Positions 26,045 through 34,666 of a DNA stretch of 46,558 bases are shown here, in pieces. Numbering within the stretch: position 1 is the stretch's first letter; the number at the start of each line of letters is the position of its first letter. The stretch comes from Flavobacteriaceae bacterium. Lineage in GTDB: Bacteria > Bacteroidota > Bacteroidia > Flavobacteriales > Flavobacteriaceae. Where the stretch lies: the NCBI GenBank assembly GCA_013373105.1, contig JABXIJ010000059.1, positions 1 through 46,558 of the forward strand, read 5' to 3'. Position numbers and translations under genes: made by a program. The notes beneath the pieces were generated by a model. The model saw nothing but the letters and a program-made list of their open reading frames with translations. It made no database searches and had not been told where the DNA came from.

Positions 26045-26554
26045 TTATTTAAATAATGCTTTAAGTTCAGTTGCTTCATTTGGCTGCATTTTACCTGCTA
26101 AAACTAAACTTAACTGTTTTCTACGTAAAGCTCCTGCATAACGTTCTTTTTCTAGTTCAGTTTCTGGTTTAATTTGAGGAATTTGAACTGGTTTACCAGT
26201 TTCATCTACAGCAACAAAAGTGTAAATACCTTCATTTACTTTTGTTCTTTGACCAGATTGTCTGTCTTCTATCCAAACATCTACATAAATTTCCATAGAT
26301 GTTTTAAATGCTCTAGACACTTTAGCTTCAACTACTACAACACTTCCTACAGGAACAGATTTATTAAAAGCTACATGATTTACAGAAGCAGTAACTACAA
26401 TTCTTCTTGAGTGGCGCCTAGCAGCTATACTACAAGCTCTATCCATTCTTGCTAATAATTCTCCTCCAAAAAGATTGTCTAAGTAATTAGTTTCACCAGG
26501 TAAAACTAAGTCAGTTAAAATAGTTAAAGACTCACTAGGTGTTTTAGATTGCAT
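26045..26554 (-). CDS. Acyl-CoA thioesterase, hotdog fold
   Basis: A 169-residue single hotdog domain. Motifs: NYLDNLFGGELLARMD (the family's catalytic Asn/Asp helix), VVTASVNHVAFNKSVPVG, and VNEGIYTFVAVDETGKP. It hydrolyses acyl-CoA to free acid and CoA in the cytoplasm; YciA/BFIT-like proteins have broad chain-length range, so the substrate is not defined. About 40 C-terminal residues after the fold are charged and helical. A -7 promoter element lies 15 bases upstream of the start, giving a leader of about 10 bases. Confidence 0.9.
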   Translation of the reverse strand: MQSKTPSESLTILTDLVLPGETNYLDNLFGGELLARMDRACSIAARRHSRRIVVTASVNHVAFNKSVPVGSVVVVEAKVSRAFKTSMEIYVDVWIEDRQSGQRTKVNEGIYTFVAVDETGKPVQIPQIKPETELEKERYAGALRRKQLSLVLAGKMQPNEATELKALFK

Positions 26555-26568
26555 ATTTAAATTTTATG

Positions 26569-26576
26569 CAAAGATA
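26569..26576 (-). promoter_or_regulatory. -7 promoter element of the thioesterase gene
   Basis: On the minus strand the sequence reads TATCTTTG, an exact TAnnTTTG match. The expected transcription start is about 10 bases before the ATG at 26554. Confidence 0.55.
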
Positions 26577-26596
26577 AGAATAGCTTATTAAAAAAG

Positions 26597-27502
26597 TTAT
26601 TTTTTTACCAATAACCAAGCATCTTTAGTGACAGTGTCTTGTATTTTATAAAGTTCGTTTATAGCTTTATTTTTATCACTAAAACTTGCAAAAGCAACTT
26701 CTGTTAAACCCCATTTGTTTACTCCTAAAATAGAAGCTTTATAACCTTTCTTTTTTAGTTGTTTAACTTTTTTTTCTGCATTTTCTGGAAACTGAAAAGC
26801 ACCTGCAATTACATGAAAAAGCTTTACCTTTTCTTTATTTACATTTAAAGTTAATGTAGGTAGAGGGTTAGAAATTACAAATGTTGCAGATTGTATTTTA
26901 GTTTCTAAAGCTTTTTCTTGATTTGCTAACGCTTGCTTTTGTTGGTAATTATTATAACCATTATAACCAGCAAAGCCAACAGTTAATAAAATAGCAGCAG
27001 AAGCAGCATACTTAATAAAAGCAGGAACTGCTTTTCTAGTCTCACTTTTTTGAGGAGAATAGATTGGAATTACTTTTTCGTCTTTCTTAGTTAACTTAGT
27101 TACTTTGTAGTTAGCTAGACCAAAAGACTCAGATAGATAATTGATTTCTTGCTGAGGTTCAAAAATTATCTTTTTGTTTTCATTATGTCTTAATACACCT
27201 AAACCCTCAATATTAACTGTTTCAGTTTCTAATTGTTTGCTCCATTTATTAACAGTTAAGTTAATTTTTTTTAAAGCGTCATTAAAAGAAATATACTCAT
27301 TAGCAACAATATAGTTAGCAAGTAAACCGTCATTAATTTTTAAATGGCTATTAAAACTTATTTGTTTTGAAGGTGGATAAAAGTTCTGTGTTTTAACTTC
27401 TAATTTAGCTCCAATTCTATTGGTAATAAAGCCTCCAAAGTTTGGAACAATAACACAGTCATATCTATAAAGTAAGTCTTTAATGTAATTTTCTACTACC
27501 AT
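26597..27502 (-). CDS. HU-CCDC81-like / transmembrane / SPOR protein
   Basis: A 301-residue three-part protein. Residues 1-130 match the paired bacterial HU-CCDC81 domains (YIKDLLYRYDCVIVPNFGGF; IEGLGVLRHNENKKIIFEP), an HU/IHF-related fold. A single membrane helix lies at about 161-181 (AFIKYAASAAILLTVGFAGY). The C-terminus (227-301) is a SPOR domain (FHVIAGAFQFPENAEKKVKQL), a family that binds glycan strands stripped of peptides at the division septum. Predicted topology puts the HU-like part in the cytoplasm and SPOR in the periplasm, so the protein could link the chromosome or a cytoplasmic scaffold to the septum; that is inference. Promoter spacing suggests a leaderless mRNA. Confidence 0.87.
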   Translation of the reverse strand: MVVENYIKDLLYRYDCVIVPNFGGFITNRIGAKLEVKTQNFYPPSKQISFNSHLKINDGLLANYIVANEYISFNDALKKINLTVNKWSKQLETETVNIEGLGVLRHNENKKIIFEPQQEINYLSESFGLANYKVTKLTKKDEKVIPIYSPQKSETRKAVPAFIKYAASAAILLTVGFAGYNGYNNYQQKQALANQEKALETKIQSATFVISNPLPTLTLNVNKEKVKLFHVIAGAFQFPENAEKKVKQLKKKGYKASILGVNKWGLTEVAFASFSDKNKAINELYKIQDTVTKDAWLLVKK

Positions 27503-27507
27503 AATAA

Positions 27508-27536
27508 CAAATTTATATTTTTATTTTACATGCCAA
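27508..27536 (-). promoter_or_regulatory. Bipartite promoter of the HU/SPOR gene
   Basis: On the minus strand TAAATTTG (27515-27508) matches TAnnTTTG, with TTG (27536-27534) upstream after an 18-base spacer. The start of transcription should fall within a base or two of the ATG at 27502. Confidence 0.65.
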
Positions 27537-27597
27537 AATTTTGATTTAGTTAACTTATTAACAATTTTAAGTATATTTCCTATTTAAATTAAATTGC

Positions 27598-28701
27598 TTG
27601 AAAGAAGAAAAATTACTTGCTGTTTTGCGTTTGCAAAAATCTAAGGCTATTGGTTCTATTTTGGCTAAAAAGTTAATTGTAAATGTTGGAGATGCAGCTC
27701 AGGTTTTTTATGAAAAGAAATCAATTTTAGCAAAAATAAATGGAGTTGGAGCCAATGCTTTAAAACATTTATTTGATTCTGAAAATTTGAGAGCTGCTGA
27801 GAATGAGTTGAATTATATCCTCAAAAACAATATTAAATACACCTACTTTTTAGATGACGATTATCCTAAACATCTACAAAACTGTATAGATAGTCCAATT
27901 TTAATGTTTAAAGATGGTACAATTAATCTTAACAATAACAAAATAATTTCAATTGTAGGAACACGTAATATGAGTTCTTATGGAAGAGATTTTATAGAAA
28001 ACTTAATTAAAGATATATCTCCATATAATCCTATAATTGTTAGTGGTTTTGCTTATGGAGTAGATATTTGTGCCCATAAAACTGCTATTAAAAATAACTT
28101 GCAAACAATAGCAGTTTTAGCACATGGCTTTGAAGAAATTTATCCAAAAGTTCATAAAAAACACATCAATCAAGTAAATGAAAACGGTGGATTTTTTACT
28201 GAGTTTTGGAGTGAAGAAAAACCTTTACGTGAAAATTTTTTAAAAAGAAATAGAATTGTAGCTGGTATTTCAGAAGCTACAATTATTATAGAGAGTGCAG
28301 AAAAAGGAGGTTCTTTAGTAACAGCAGATATCGCAAACTCGTATAATAAAGACGTATTTGCATTGGCTGGCAGAGCAACTGATATTTACAGTAAGGGCTG
28401 TAATAATTTAATTAAAAATAATCAGGCTCATTTGTTATCATCAACAGAAGACATCATTAAACTTTTAAATTGGGATATTTCATCAAAAGTTAAAAACACA
28501 ATAAAAAAAGAATTATTTATATCACTTACTACAGATGAGCAGAGTGTGTATAATTATCTCCAAAAAAATGGAAAGCAATTATTAGATGTTATTGCTTTAG
28601 ATTGTAATATTCCATTGTTTAGTTTGTCATCAATTTTGCTAAAAATGGAGTTAAAAGGAGCTGTAAAACCTTTGCCTGGTAAAATGTTTGAAGCTATTTA
28701 A
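27598..28701 (+). CDS. dprA: DNA-processing protein A
   Basis: Binds incoming single-stranded DNA and loads RecA during natural transformation. The 367-residue protein has an N-terminal helix-hairpin-helix-like part (1-65), a Rossmann-like DprA domain (about 105-290) with ISIVGTRNMSSYG, VSGFAYGVDICAHK, LAHGFEEIYPK, ENFLKRNRIVAG and EKGGSLVTA, and a C-terminal winged-helix domain (about 300-367). The start is TTG at 27598, where the family N-terminus begins (KEEKLLAVLRLQ). It is divergent from the HU/SPOR gene across 95 bases. DprA occurs widely, so its presence does not prove competence. Confidence 0.94.
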   Translation: MKEEKLLAVLRLQKSKAIGSILAKKLIVNVGDAAQVFYEKKSILAKINGVGANALKHLFDSENLRAAENELNYILKNNIKYTYFLDDDYPKHLQNCIDSPILMFKDGTINLNNNKIISIVGTRNMSSYGRDFIENLIKDISPYNPIIVSGFAYGVDICAHKTAIKNNLQTIAVLAHGFEEIYPKVHKKHINQVNENGGFFTEFWSEEKPLRENFLKRNRIVAGISEATIIIESAEKGGSLVTADIANSYNKDVFALAGRATDIYSKGCNNLIKNNQAHLLSSTEDIIKLLNWDISSKVKNTIKKELFISLTTDEQSVYNYLQKNGKQLLDVIALDCNIPLFSLSSILLKMELKGAVKPLPGKMFEAI

Positions 28702-28748
28702 CTTCAAAAAACAGAAGAAAATAATATATTTACCTACTAGCTAAAGCA

Positions 28749-29816
28749 ATGCCAAGAGAACAAAAATTAATATCAAAGAAAAAACCAACGTTTCCTATTA
28801 GTAAACCTTTAGAACGTTTTTTAATTAGGTATAAACGAAGTATAAAAGTTGATATTTTATATAGCGATTTATTGCGTTTTCAAGGTTCAGTTACTGTTTT
28901 TGATAAAAATGATGAAGATACTTTATGGATAAGAACCTATTACTCAGAATGGGATAGAGAAGAAATAGATAAAAACTTAAAGAAGATTTATACAGAATTG
29001 CATTCAGATGGTAGTGAAAGCACCATTCCTTTTCTTAATATTGACGCTATAGACTACTGTACTTTTGGTAATTCTAAACCATTTAGAATAAAAGTTAGAA
29101 ATATTTTAAATGATAATTTTATTTATTTCTACATAAAAAAAGCAGATGCTTCTCGTATTTATGGCTTAGAGTTAGAACATTTACTTTCTCCATATAATAT
29201 TAATTATTTGGTATATAAGGACACTTTAATTGAAGAACATATTTCTGGAATTCCTGGCGATGATTTTATTAGAGATTTTTTACCAAAATGTTCTGAGTCT
29301 GAGAAATCTCAACTAGCAAAAGAATTTGTAAAATTTAAAGAACGTTGCTTAATTCGTTTATTGGGCGATATGCGTGCTTATAATTATGTAATAGTACCTA
29401 CTCACGATTTTGATCATATAGTTTATAAAATAAGAGCTATTGATTTCGATCAACAATCTTATGAAGGAAATCTTAAAGTGTACAACCTTCAGTTTATGAA
29501 AGAGAATTTTAAGATGGTTGAAATGGTAGGTAGAAAATTACAGAATAGTTCTATAGAGCAATATAAAATAGAAGAGCGTTCTTTTATGGCAAAACGTATG
29601 ATTACTTCACCTAAAAGAACTAAAAGAATAATAGAGTGTATGAAAAAAGACAATATTTCTACACCTAAAAATGTTGAACAATTAAAGCAAGATTTAATCG
29701 ATTATGTAGGTGATATTGAGTTTAAAAAATGTGAGAATATGGGAGAAATATTAGAAACTATTTTCGATTTTGTAAAACGTAATTACCTAACTATTAAGAA
29801 TAACGATTTGTTTTAA
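28749..29816 (+). CDS. Unnamed protein with kinase-fold motifs
   Basis: I do not recognise a named family. The 355-residue soluble protein has a block order resembling protein or small-molecule kinases: FIYFYIKK (K130 as a beta3-lysine candidate), GLELEHLL (E141/E143, alpha-C-like), EEHISGIPG (hinge-like, 162-170), LGDMRAYNYVI (D207 and N212 at the D-x4-N spacing of a catalytic loop) and IRAIDFDQQ (D232-F233-D234, in the DFG position). No glycine-rich loop is obvious, and the first about 100 residues have no clear match. It has no signal or membrane segment. A promoter-like TATATTTA at 28725 precedes it. Its stop overlaps that of the convergent EamA gene by 4 bases. Confidence 0.6.
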   Translation: MPREQKLISKKKPTFPISKPLERFLIRYKRSIKVDILYSDLLRFQGSVTVFDKNDEDTLWIRTYYSEWDREEIDKNLKKIYTELHSDGSESTIPFLNIDAIDYCTFGNSKPFRIKVRNILNDNFIYFYIKKADASRIYGLELEHLLSPYNINYLVYKDTLIEEHISGIPGDDFIRDFLPKCSESEKSQLAKEFVKFKERCLIRLLGDMRAYNYVIVPTHDFDHIVYKIRAIDFDQQSYEGNLKVYNLQFMKENFKMVEMVGRKLQNSSIEQYKIEERSFMAKRMITSPKRTKRIIECMKKDNISTPKNVEQLKQDLIDYVGDIEFKKCENMGEILETIFDFVKRNYLTIKNNDLF

Positions 29817-30676
29817 TTTGACTTTCTATATCTTAAACCTTCTATAACCACAGTAGCAACTATTAAACTACCGCCCCAAAAAGTATTAGTACTTGGCATT
29901 TCTTGAAGAAAAACAAAAGCTAGTAAAATACCAAAAACAGGTTGTAAACTACTTATAATACTAGCAGTTGATGCTGAGAAAAACTGTAAAGAATGTAACA
30001 TTAGACTGTGCCCAATTGCTGTAGTAACAACAGCTAGTAAAATTATGTATGGAAACTGTGATTCTAGACCAGATAAATCCATAAAAAACAAAATCGGAAA
30101 TAATAGAATTGATATAATTAGTACTTGGTAAAACATCAACATAGACCCATTGTAAGTACTAACTTGTTGTTTCATAATTAAAATTCTAATTGCATAACAA
30201 AATGCAGAAAAGACTCCAAATAATATGCCTTGAACTTGTGAACTTTTAAAACTAAACTCAGGAGTTAATATATATAATCCAACGAATACTATTATTCCTA
30301 AAAGAATATGAATTGAGTTAAATTTTGTTTCTAAAAATAAGGGTTCTAACAATGCTATTATTATTGGAAAAGTATATAATGAAAGTACTCCCAATGCAAC
30401 ATTAGATAGTTTTAAAGCATAGAAATAAGTAATCCAATGAGTTGCCATTAAAACACCACTAATTAAAAATGGTTTATAGTGTTTTTTAGATTTTATGGTT
30501 AAATCTATTTTTTTTATTTTACAAAAACCATAAATAAAAAACATTGCTAAAAATGCTCTAAACCAAATAATTACTTCAGTTGGTAAGGCAATGTATCTTC
30601 CTAAAACTCCAGATGTGCTTATAAAAAAAGTAACTAAAAGAAGCCCAGATAAATTTTTGATATAACTGTTTTGCAT
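29813..30676 (-). CDS. EamA/DMT-family transporter
   Basis: A 287-residue protein with ten hydrophobic helices arranged as two EamA repeats (about 8-135 and 148-283). The first repeat carries GVLGRYIALPTEVIIWFRAF and the second FGVFSAFCYAIRILI and SSLQPVFGILLAFVFL, the usual signatures of drug/metabolite transporters. It probably exports or imports a small metabolite, which cannot be named from sequence. The ATG overlaps the mfd stop by one base, so it is likely translated from the mfd transcript. Confidence 0.9.
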   Translation of the reverse strand: MQNSYIKNLSGLLLVTFFISTSGVLGRYIALPTEVIIWFRAFLAMFFIYGFCKIKKIDLTIKSKKHYKPFLISGVLMATHWITYFYALKLSNVALGVLSLYTFPIIIALLEPLFLETKFNSIHILLGIIVFVGLYILTPEFSFKSSQVQGILFGVFSAFCYAIRILIMKQQVSTYNGSMLMFYQVLIISILLFPILFFMDLSGLESQFPYIILLAVVTTAIGHSLMLHSLQFFSASTASIISSLQPVFGILLAFVFLQEMPSTNTFWGGSLIVATVVIEGLRYRKSN

Positions 30677-33600
30677 TAGATTTTATTTAATATTTCTAAT
30701 GCCTTTTTTACTGAATCAATTCTTATAAAAGTTACAAGTAAACGCAAACCATTTTTGGTTTGTTTTTCTTTCATTACACAACTCTTTCCATTTTGTTGTA
30801 CATACTGTAAAACTCTTGTAAATGCTTGTGTTTGATAAAAATCACTTTGTTGGTCTGCTACAAAGTAGCCAATCATTCTTTTTTGCTTAAGAATAATTTT
30901 CTCTAAACCAAACTCTTTGGCTAACCACTTAATTCTAACAGAGTCTAACAAGTCCTCAACTTGTGTAGGAAAATCTCCAAATCTGTCTATAATTTCTTCT
31001 TCAAATTTTTGTAAGCTTTCCTCAGTTTCTACAACAGATAATTTTTCATACAAGCTTAAACGTTCTGTAACTGAGTTTACATAATCATCAGGAAAAAGAA
31101 TTTCGAAATCTGTATCTATTTGTACTTCTTTTACGTAGGTTTTAGGTATAGACTTATCAGTTTCATATAACTCAGCAAATTCATTTTCTTTCAATTCTTC
31201 AATTGCTTCTTGTAGTATTTTTTGATAGGTGTCAAAACCAATATCATTTATAAACCCACTTTGTTCACCACCTAATAAATCTCCTGCACCACGAATTTCT
31301 AAATCTTTCATAGCAATATTAATTCCACTTCCTAAATCAGAAAATAACTCTAAAGCTTGAATTCTTTTTCGAGCATCGTCTGTCATCATATGATATGGAG
31401 GTGTTATAAAATAACAGAATGCTTTTTTATTAGAACGCCCAACTCTTCCTCGCATTTGATGCAAATCACTCAAACCAAAATTATTAGCATTATTAATAAA
31501 AATTGTATTGGCATTTGGAACATCTAAACCACTTTCTACAATGGTAGTTGAAACTAAAACATCAAAATCTCCATTAATAAAACCAAGCATTAATTGCTCT
31601 AGTTTTTTACCTTCCATTTGTCCATGACCAATACCAATTTTTGCAGAAGGAACTAACCTTTGTAAGAAACCTGCAACTTCTTTAATATTCTCAATTCTGT
31701 TATGAATAAAAAAAACTTGACCACCTCTAGAAATTTCATATGAAATAGCATCTCTAATGGTTTCTTCAGACAAGCGAATAACGTTAGTTTCTATTGGATG
31801 TCTATTAGGAGGAGGTGTTTTTATTACAGATAAATCTCTAGCCGCCATTAAACTAAACTGCAATGTTCTTGGTATTGGAGTAGCAGTTAAGGTTAATGTA
31901 TCTACATTTTCTTTTAAAGTCTTTAGCTTGTCTTTAACAGCAACACCAAACTTTTGTTCTTCATCAATAATTAAAAGTCCTAAATCTTTAAATTTTATTT
32001 GACTATTTGTTAGTTGATGTGTACCAATTACAATATCAATTGCGCCAGAATTTATACCTTCAATTACTTCTCGTTTTTGTTTTGCAGATCTAAATCTGTT
32101 TAAGTAATCTATTCGTAAAGGAAAATCTTTTAATCGATCACTAAAAGTTTGAAAATGTTGAAATGCTAAAATTGTTGTAGGTACTAAAATAGCTACTTGT
32201 TTACCATTATCTACAGCTTTAAACGCTGCTCTAATGGCAACTTCAGTTTTGCCAAAGCCAACATCACCACAAACGAGTCTGTCCATAGGTTCTGCCTTTT
32301 GCATGTCTTCTTTAACATCTTGTGTTGCAGAATATTGGTCTGGTGTATCTTCGTAAATAAAACTACTTTCTAATTCATGTTGCATGTGTGTGTCTGGACC
32401 AAAAGCAAAACCTTTTTGAAGCTTTCTTTTTGCATACAATTGAATTAAATTAAAAGCAATTTCTTTAACTCTGGTTTTAGTTTTTTGTTTGATTTTTTTC
32501 CAAGCACCTGAACCTAATTTGTAAATTTTTGGAGCCTTACCATCTTTACCATTAAACTTAGAAATTTTATGAAGTGAGTGAATGCTTACATACAATATGT
32601 CTCTATCTCCATAAATTAATTTAATGGCTTCTTGTTTATTGCCTTGAACATCAATTTTTTGTAAACCACCAAACTTACCAATTCCATGATCTATGTGTGT
32701 TACATAGTCTCCTATTTCAAGCTTATTAAGTTCTTGTAAAGTAATGGCTTGCTTTTTTGCATAGCCATTTTTTAATCGGAATTTATGATAACGTTCAAAA
32801 ATTTGATGGTCTGTATAGCAAACTATTTTTTCGTCTTCGTCTATAAACCCTTGATGAATAGGAAATACTAAAGTTTCGTAATGCACCTTGGTTTCTGCAT
32901 CATCAAAAATGTCATGAAAACGTTTTGCATGTTGTTCGTTTGCACAGAATATGTAATTGCTAAAACCTGAGTTATAATTTTTATTTAGGTTGTCTATTAA
33001 TAAGTGAAACTGCTTGTTAAAAGAAGGTTGAGGTTTTGTATTAAAGTTAATGTCTGAAGAATTGAAATTCTTTTTTTCTAGTTTTTTTGGTTCAAGATTA
33101 ACAAGGGTGAATTCTTGTAATTGATTTAAAATATAAGTGCCATCACAAAAAAGCTCTTGAGGCTCTGAATGCTTAATTTCTTTAGATAGTTCTTTAAAAG
33201 CTACTTCTGCTTTTTTATAAAAGCTATCTAAATTGCCTTTTAAAAGCTCAAGATTTTTAGTAAAAACAACGGTTTTACTAGATATATATTTTAAAAAGCT
33301 CTCCCTAGATTCTTGTAATGTTTTGTTTTCTACATTAGGCATAATAGAAACCTTTTTCAGTTTTTCTTTAGAAAGTTGGGTTTCTACATCAAAAGTTCGA
33401 ATACTATCTATTTCATCACCAAAAAACTCTATTCTATAAGGTTCGTCGTTAGAAAATGAAAAGACATCTATAATTCCACCTCTAACAGAAAAATCGCCAG
33501 GTTCAGTTACAAAATCTACACGTTTAAATTTATACTCAAATAAAACTTCATTTACAAAATCTAAAGATAACTCTTCACCTAAAGCTATCTTTAAAGTATT

Positions 33601-34020
33601 TTTTTCTAATTCTTTTTTGGTAACAACTTTTTCGAAAAGTGCTGTAGGGTAGGTAACAATTATTGCAGGTTTTTTTCTTGAGTTTATTCTATTTAATACC
33701 TCAGAACGTAATAAAACATTTGCATTGTCTGTTTCCTCTATTTGGTAAGGTCTTCTATAGGAACCAGGATAAAATAAGACATTTTTATCACCTAAAAGTT
33801 GTTCTAAATCATTTAAATAATAAGCAGCTTCCTCTTTATCATTAAATATTAAAAGATAAGGTTTATCTACTTTTTTAAAGGTTTCTGAAATAATAAAAGA
33901 CAATGAAGAACCAACCAAATTCGATATTTGAAAATGGTTATTTTCTTGCTGAAGCGCCTTTAAAATCTGCAAAACTTTAGCAGATTTTTCATATTTGTTA
34001 ACAATGATCTGCTTACTCAA
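30676..34020 (-). CDS. mfd: Transcription-repair coupling factor
   Basis: Removes RNA polymerase stalled at DNA lesions and recruits UvrA. The 1114-residue protein follows the family order: UvrB-like domains with a degenerate ATPase (about 1-330), RNA-polymerase-interacting domain (GDYVTHIDHGIGKFGGL, about 437-500), then an SF2 translocase with Walker A GDVGFGKTE (585-593), the DEEQ box (686-689), LTATPIPRTL and the TRG-like RGRVGRSNKKAF region, and a C-terminal D7 domain. The size is slightly below the E. coli protein. A TACCTTTA element 17-24 bases upstream on the minus strand may be its -7 box. It shares a 100-base divergent region with an outer-membrane barrel gene. Confidence 0.97.
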   Translation of the reverse strand: MSKQIIVNKYEKSAKVLQILKALQQENNHFQISNLVGSSLSFIISETFKKVDKPYLLIFNDKEEAAYYLNDLEQLLGDKNVLFYPGSYRRPYQIEETDNANVLLRSEVLNRINSRKKPAIIVTYPTALFEKVVTKKELEKNTLKIALGEELSLDFVNEVLFEYKFKRVDFVTEPGDFSVRGGIIDVFSFSNDEPYRIEFFGDEIDSIRTFDVETQLSKEKLKKVSIMPNVENKTLQESRESFLKYISSKTVVFTKNLELLKGNLDSFYKKAEVAFKELSKEIKHSEPQELFCDGTYILNQLQEFTLVNLEPKKLEKKNFNSSDINFNTKPQPSFNKQFHLLIDNLNKNYNSGFSNYIFCANEQHAKRFHDIFDDAETKVHYETLVFPIHQGFIDEDEKIVCYTDHQIFERYHKFRLKNGYAKKQAITLQELNKLEIGDYVTHIDHGIGKFGGLQKIDVQGNKQEAIKLIYGDRDILYVSIHSLHKISKFNGKDGKAPKIYKLGSGAWKKIKQKTKTRVKEIAFNLIQLYAKRKLQKGFAFGPDTHMQHELESSFIYEDTPDQYSATQDVKEDMQKAEPMDRLVCGDVGFGKTEVAIRAAFKAVDNGKQVAILVPTTILAFQHFQTFSDRLKDFPLRIDYLNRFRSAKQKREVIEGINSGAIDIVIGTHQLTNSQIKFKDLGLLIIDEEQKFGVAVKDKLKTLKENVDTLTLTATPIPRTLQFSLMAARDLSVIKTPPPNRHPIETNVIRLSEETIRDAISYEISRGGQVFFIHNRIENIKEVAGFLQRLVPSAKIGIGHGQMEGKKLEQLMLGFINGDFDVLVSTTIVESGLDVPNANTIFINNANNFGLSDLHQMRGRVGRSNKKAFCYFITPPYHMMTDDARKRIQALELFSDLGSGINIAMKDLEIRGAGDLLGGEQSGFINDIGFDTYQKILQEAIEELKENEFAELYETDKSIPKTYVKEVQIDTDFEILFPDDYVNSVTERLSLYEKLSVVETEESLQKFEEEIIDRFGDFPTQVEDLLDSVRIKWLAKEFGLEKIILKQKRMIGYFVADQQSDFYQTQAFTRVLQYVQQNGKSCVMKEKQTKNGLRLLVTFIRIDSVKKALEILNKI

Positions 34021-34076
34021 GCCAAAAAAATTTTTGTAAAGGTAGTTAACTGTATTTTAAATAAATATTTAAAAGC

Positions 34077-34084
34077 TATATTTG
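34077..34084 (+). promoter_or_regulatory. -7 promoter element of the small barrel gene
   Basis: TATATTTG fits TAnnTTTG and lies 37 bases before the ATG at 34121. A TTG at 34082 that would extend the frame overlaps this element and is therefore unlikely to be the start. Confidence 0.55.
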
Positions 34085-34120
34085 TTTTTAGCTATTATAA
34101 ATTTTTTTATCCCCTTATCT

Positions 34121-34666
34121 ATGAAATTAAAATTTTCAATTGGTTTAATACTTTTTTTGTTTTTCAACAATACTTTTTCACAAAATCCTAGTAATAAGTG
34201 GGTTGCAGGTATTCATATGGGGTCTGTTTTGTATAACGAAGTGAATGCTTTAAAGGTTGGTGGTGCTTATATTGATCAAATTCCAAGGCTTACACTTTCT
34301 AGATATATGTTTAATAATATAACCTTTGAAGCAGGTATAGGTTTTTCTGTAATAGACAGTCAAAAATATACCACTTTTGATGGTATAGCTAAGTATGATT
34401 TTGGAACATCTTATGATAATATTGTGCCTTACGTATTAATTGGTGGAAGTTTTATTAGTGCAGAAAAATTTACTCCAACTTTAAATTTTGGGGTAGGGAA
34501 TACATTTTGGGTTTATCCTAATTATGGTATTAATATTCAAATAATGTATAAATTTTCTGAAACCAGATTCGAAAGTCAAACTTCACATATTTATCCAACA
34601 GTTGGTATAATTTACAGTTTTAAGCCAAGAAATATGAGAACTAGATTGTGGGATATGAAACACTAA
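34121..34666 (+). CDS. Stand-alone OmpA-like outer-membrane barrel
   Basis: A 181-residue protein with a signal peptide (KLKFSIGLILFLFFNNTFSQ) and alternating beta-strand sequence ending in an aromatic strand (GIIYSFKP), as expected for a small outer-membrane barrel. It shares a pattern with the N-terminal barrel of the OmpA protein encoded at 43643: PYVLIGGSFISA against [12 protein letters not shown], then a VG...W...G.N.Q run and a final SHI...G strand. It lacks the C-terminal OmpA peptidoglycan-binding domain and calcium-type repeats. Function unknown. The upstream in-frame TTG at 34082 was rejected because it lies in the promoter. Its stop overlaps the convergent thioredoxin gene by 4 bases. 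Confidence 0.75.
   Translation: MKLKFSIGLILFLFFNNTFSQNPSNKWVAGIHMGSVLYNEVNALKVGGAYIDQIPRLTLSRYMFNNITFEAGIGFSVIDSQKYTTFDGIAKYDFGTSYDNIVPYVLIGGSFISAEKFTPTLNFGVGNTFWVYPNYGINIQIMYKFSETRFESQTSHIYPTVGIIYSFKPRNMRTRLWDMKH

Noticed and set aside
28702..28724. Hairpin CTTC...GAAG after dprA as terminator
   Set aside because: Four-base stem followed by A rather than T on the plus strand.
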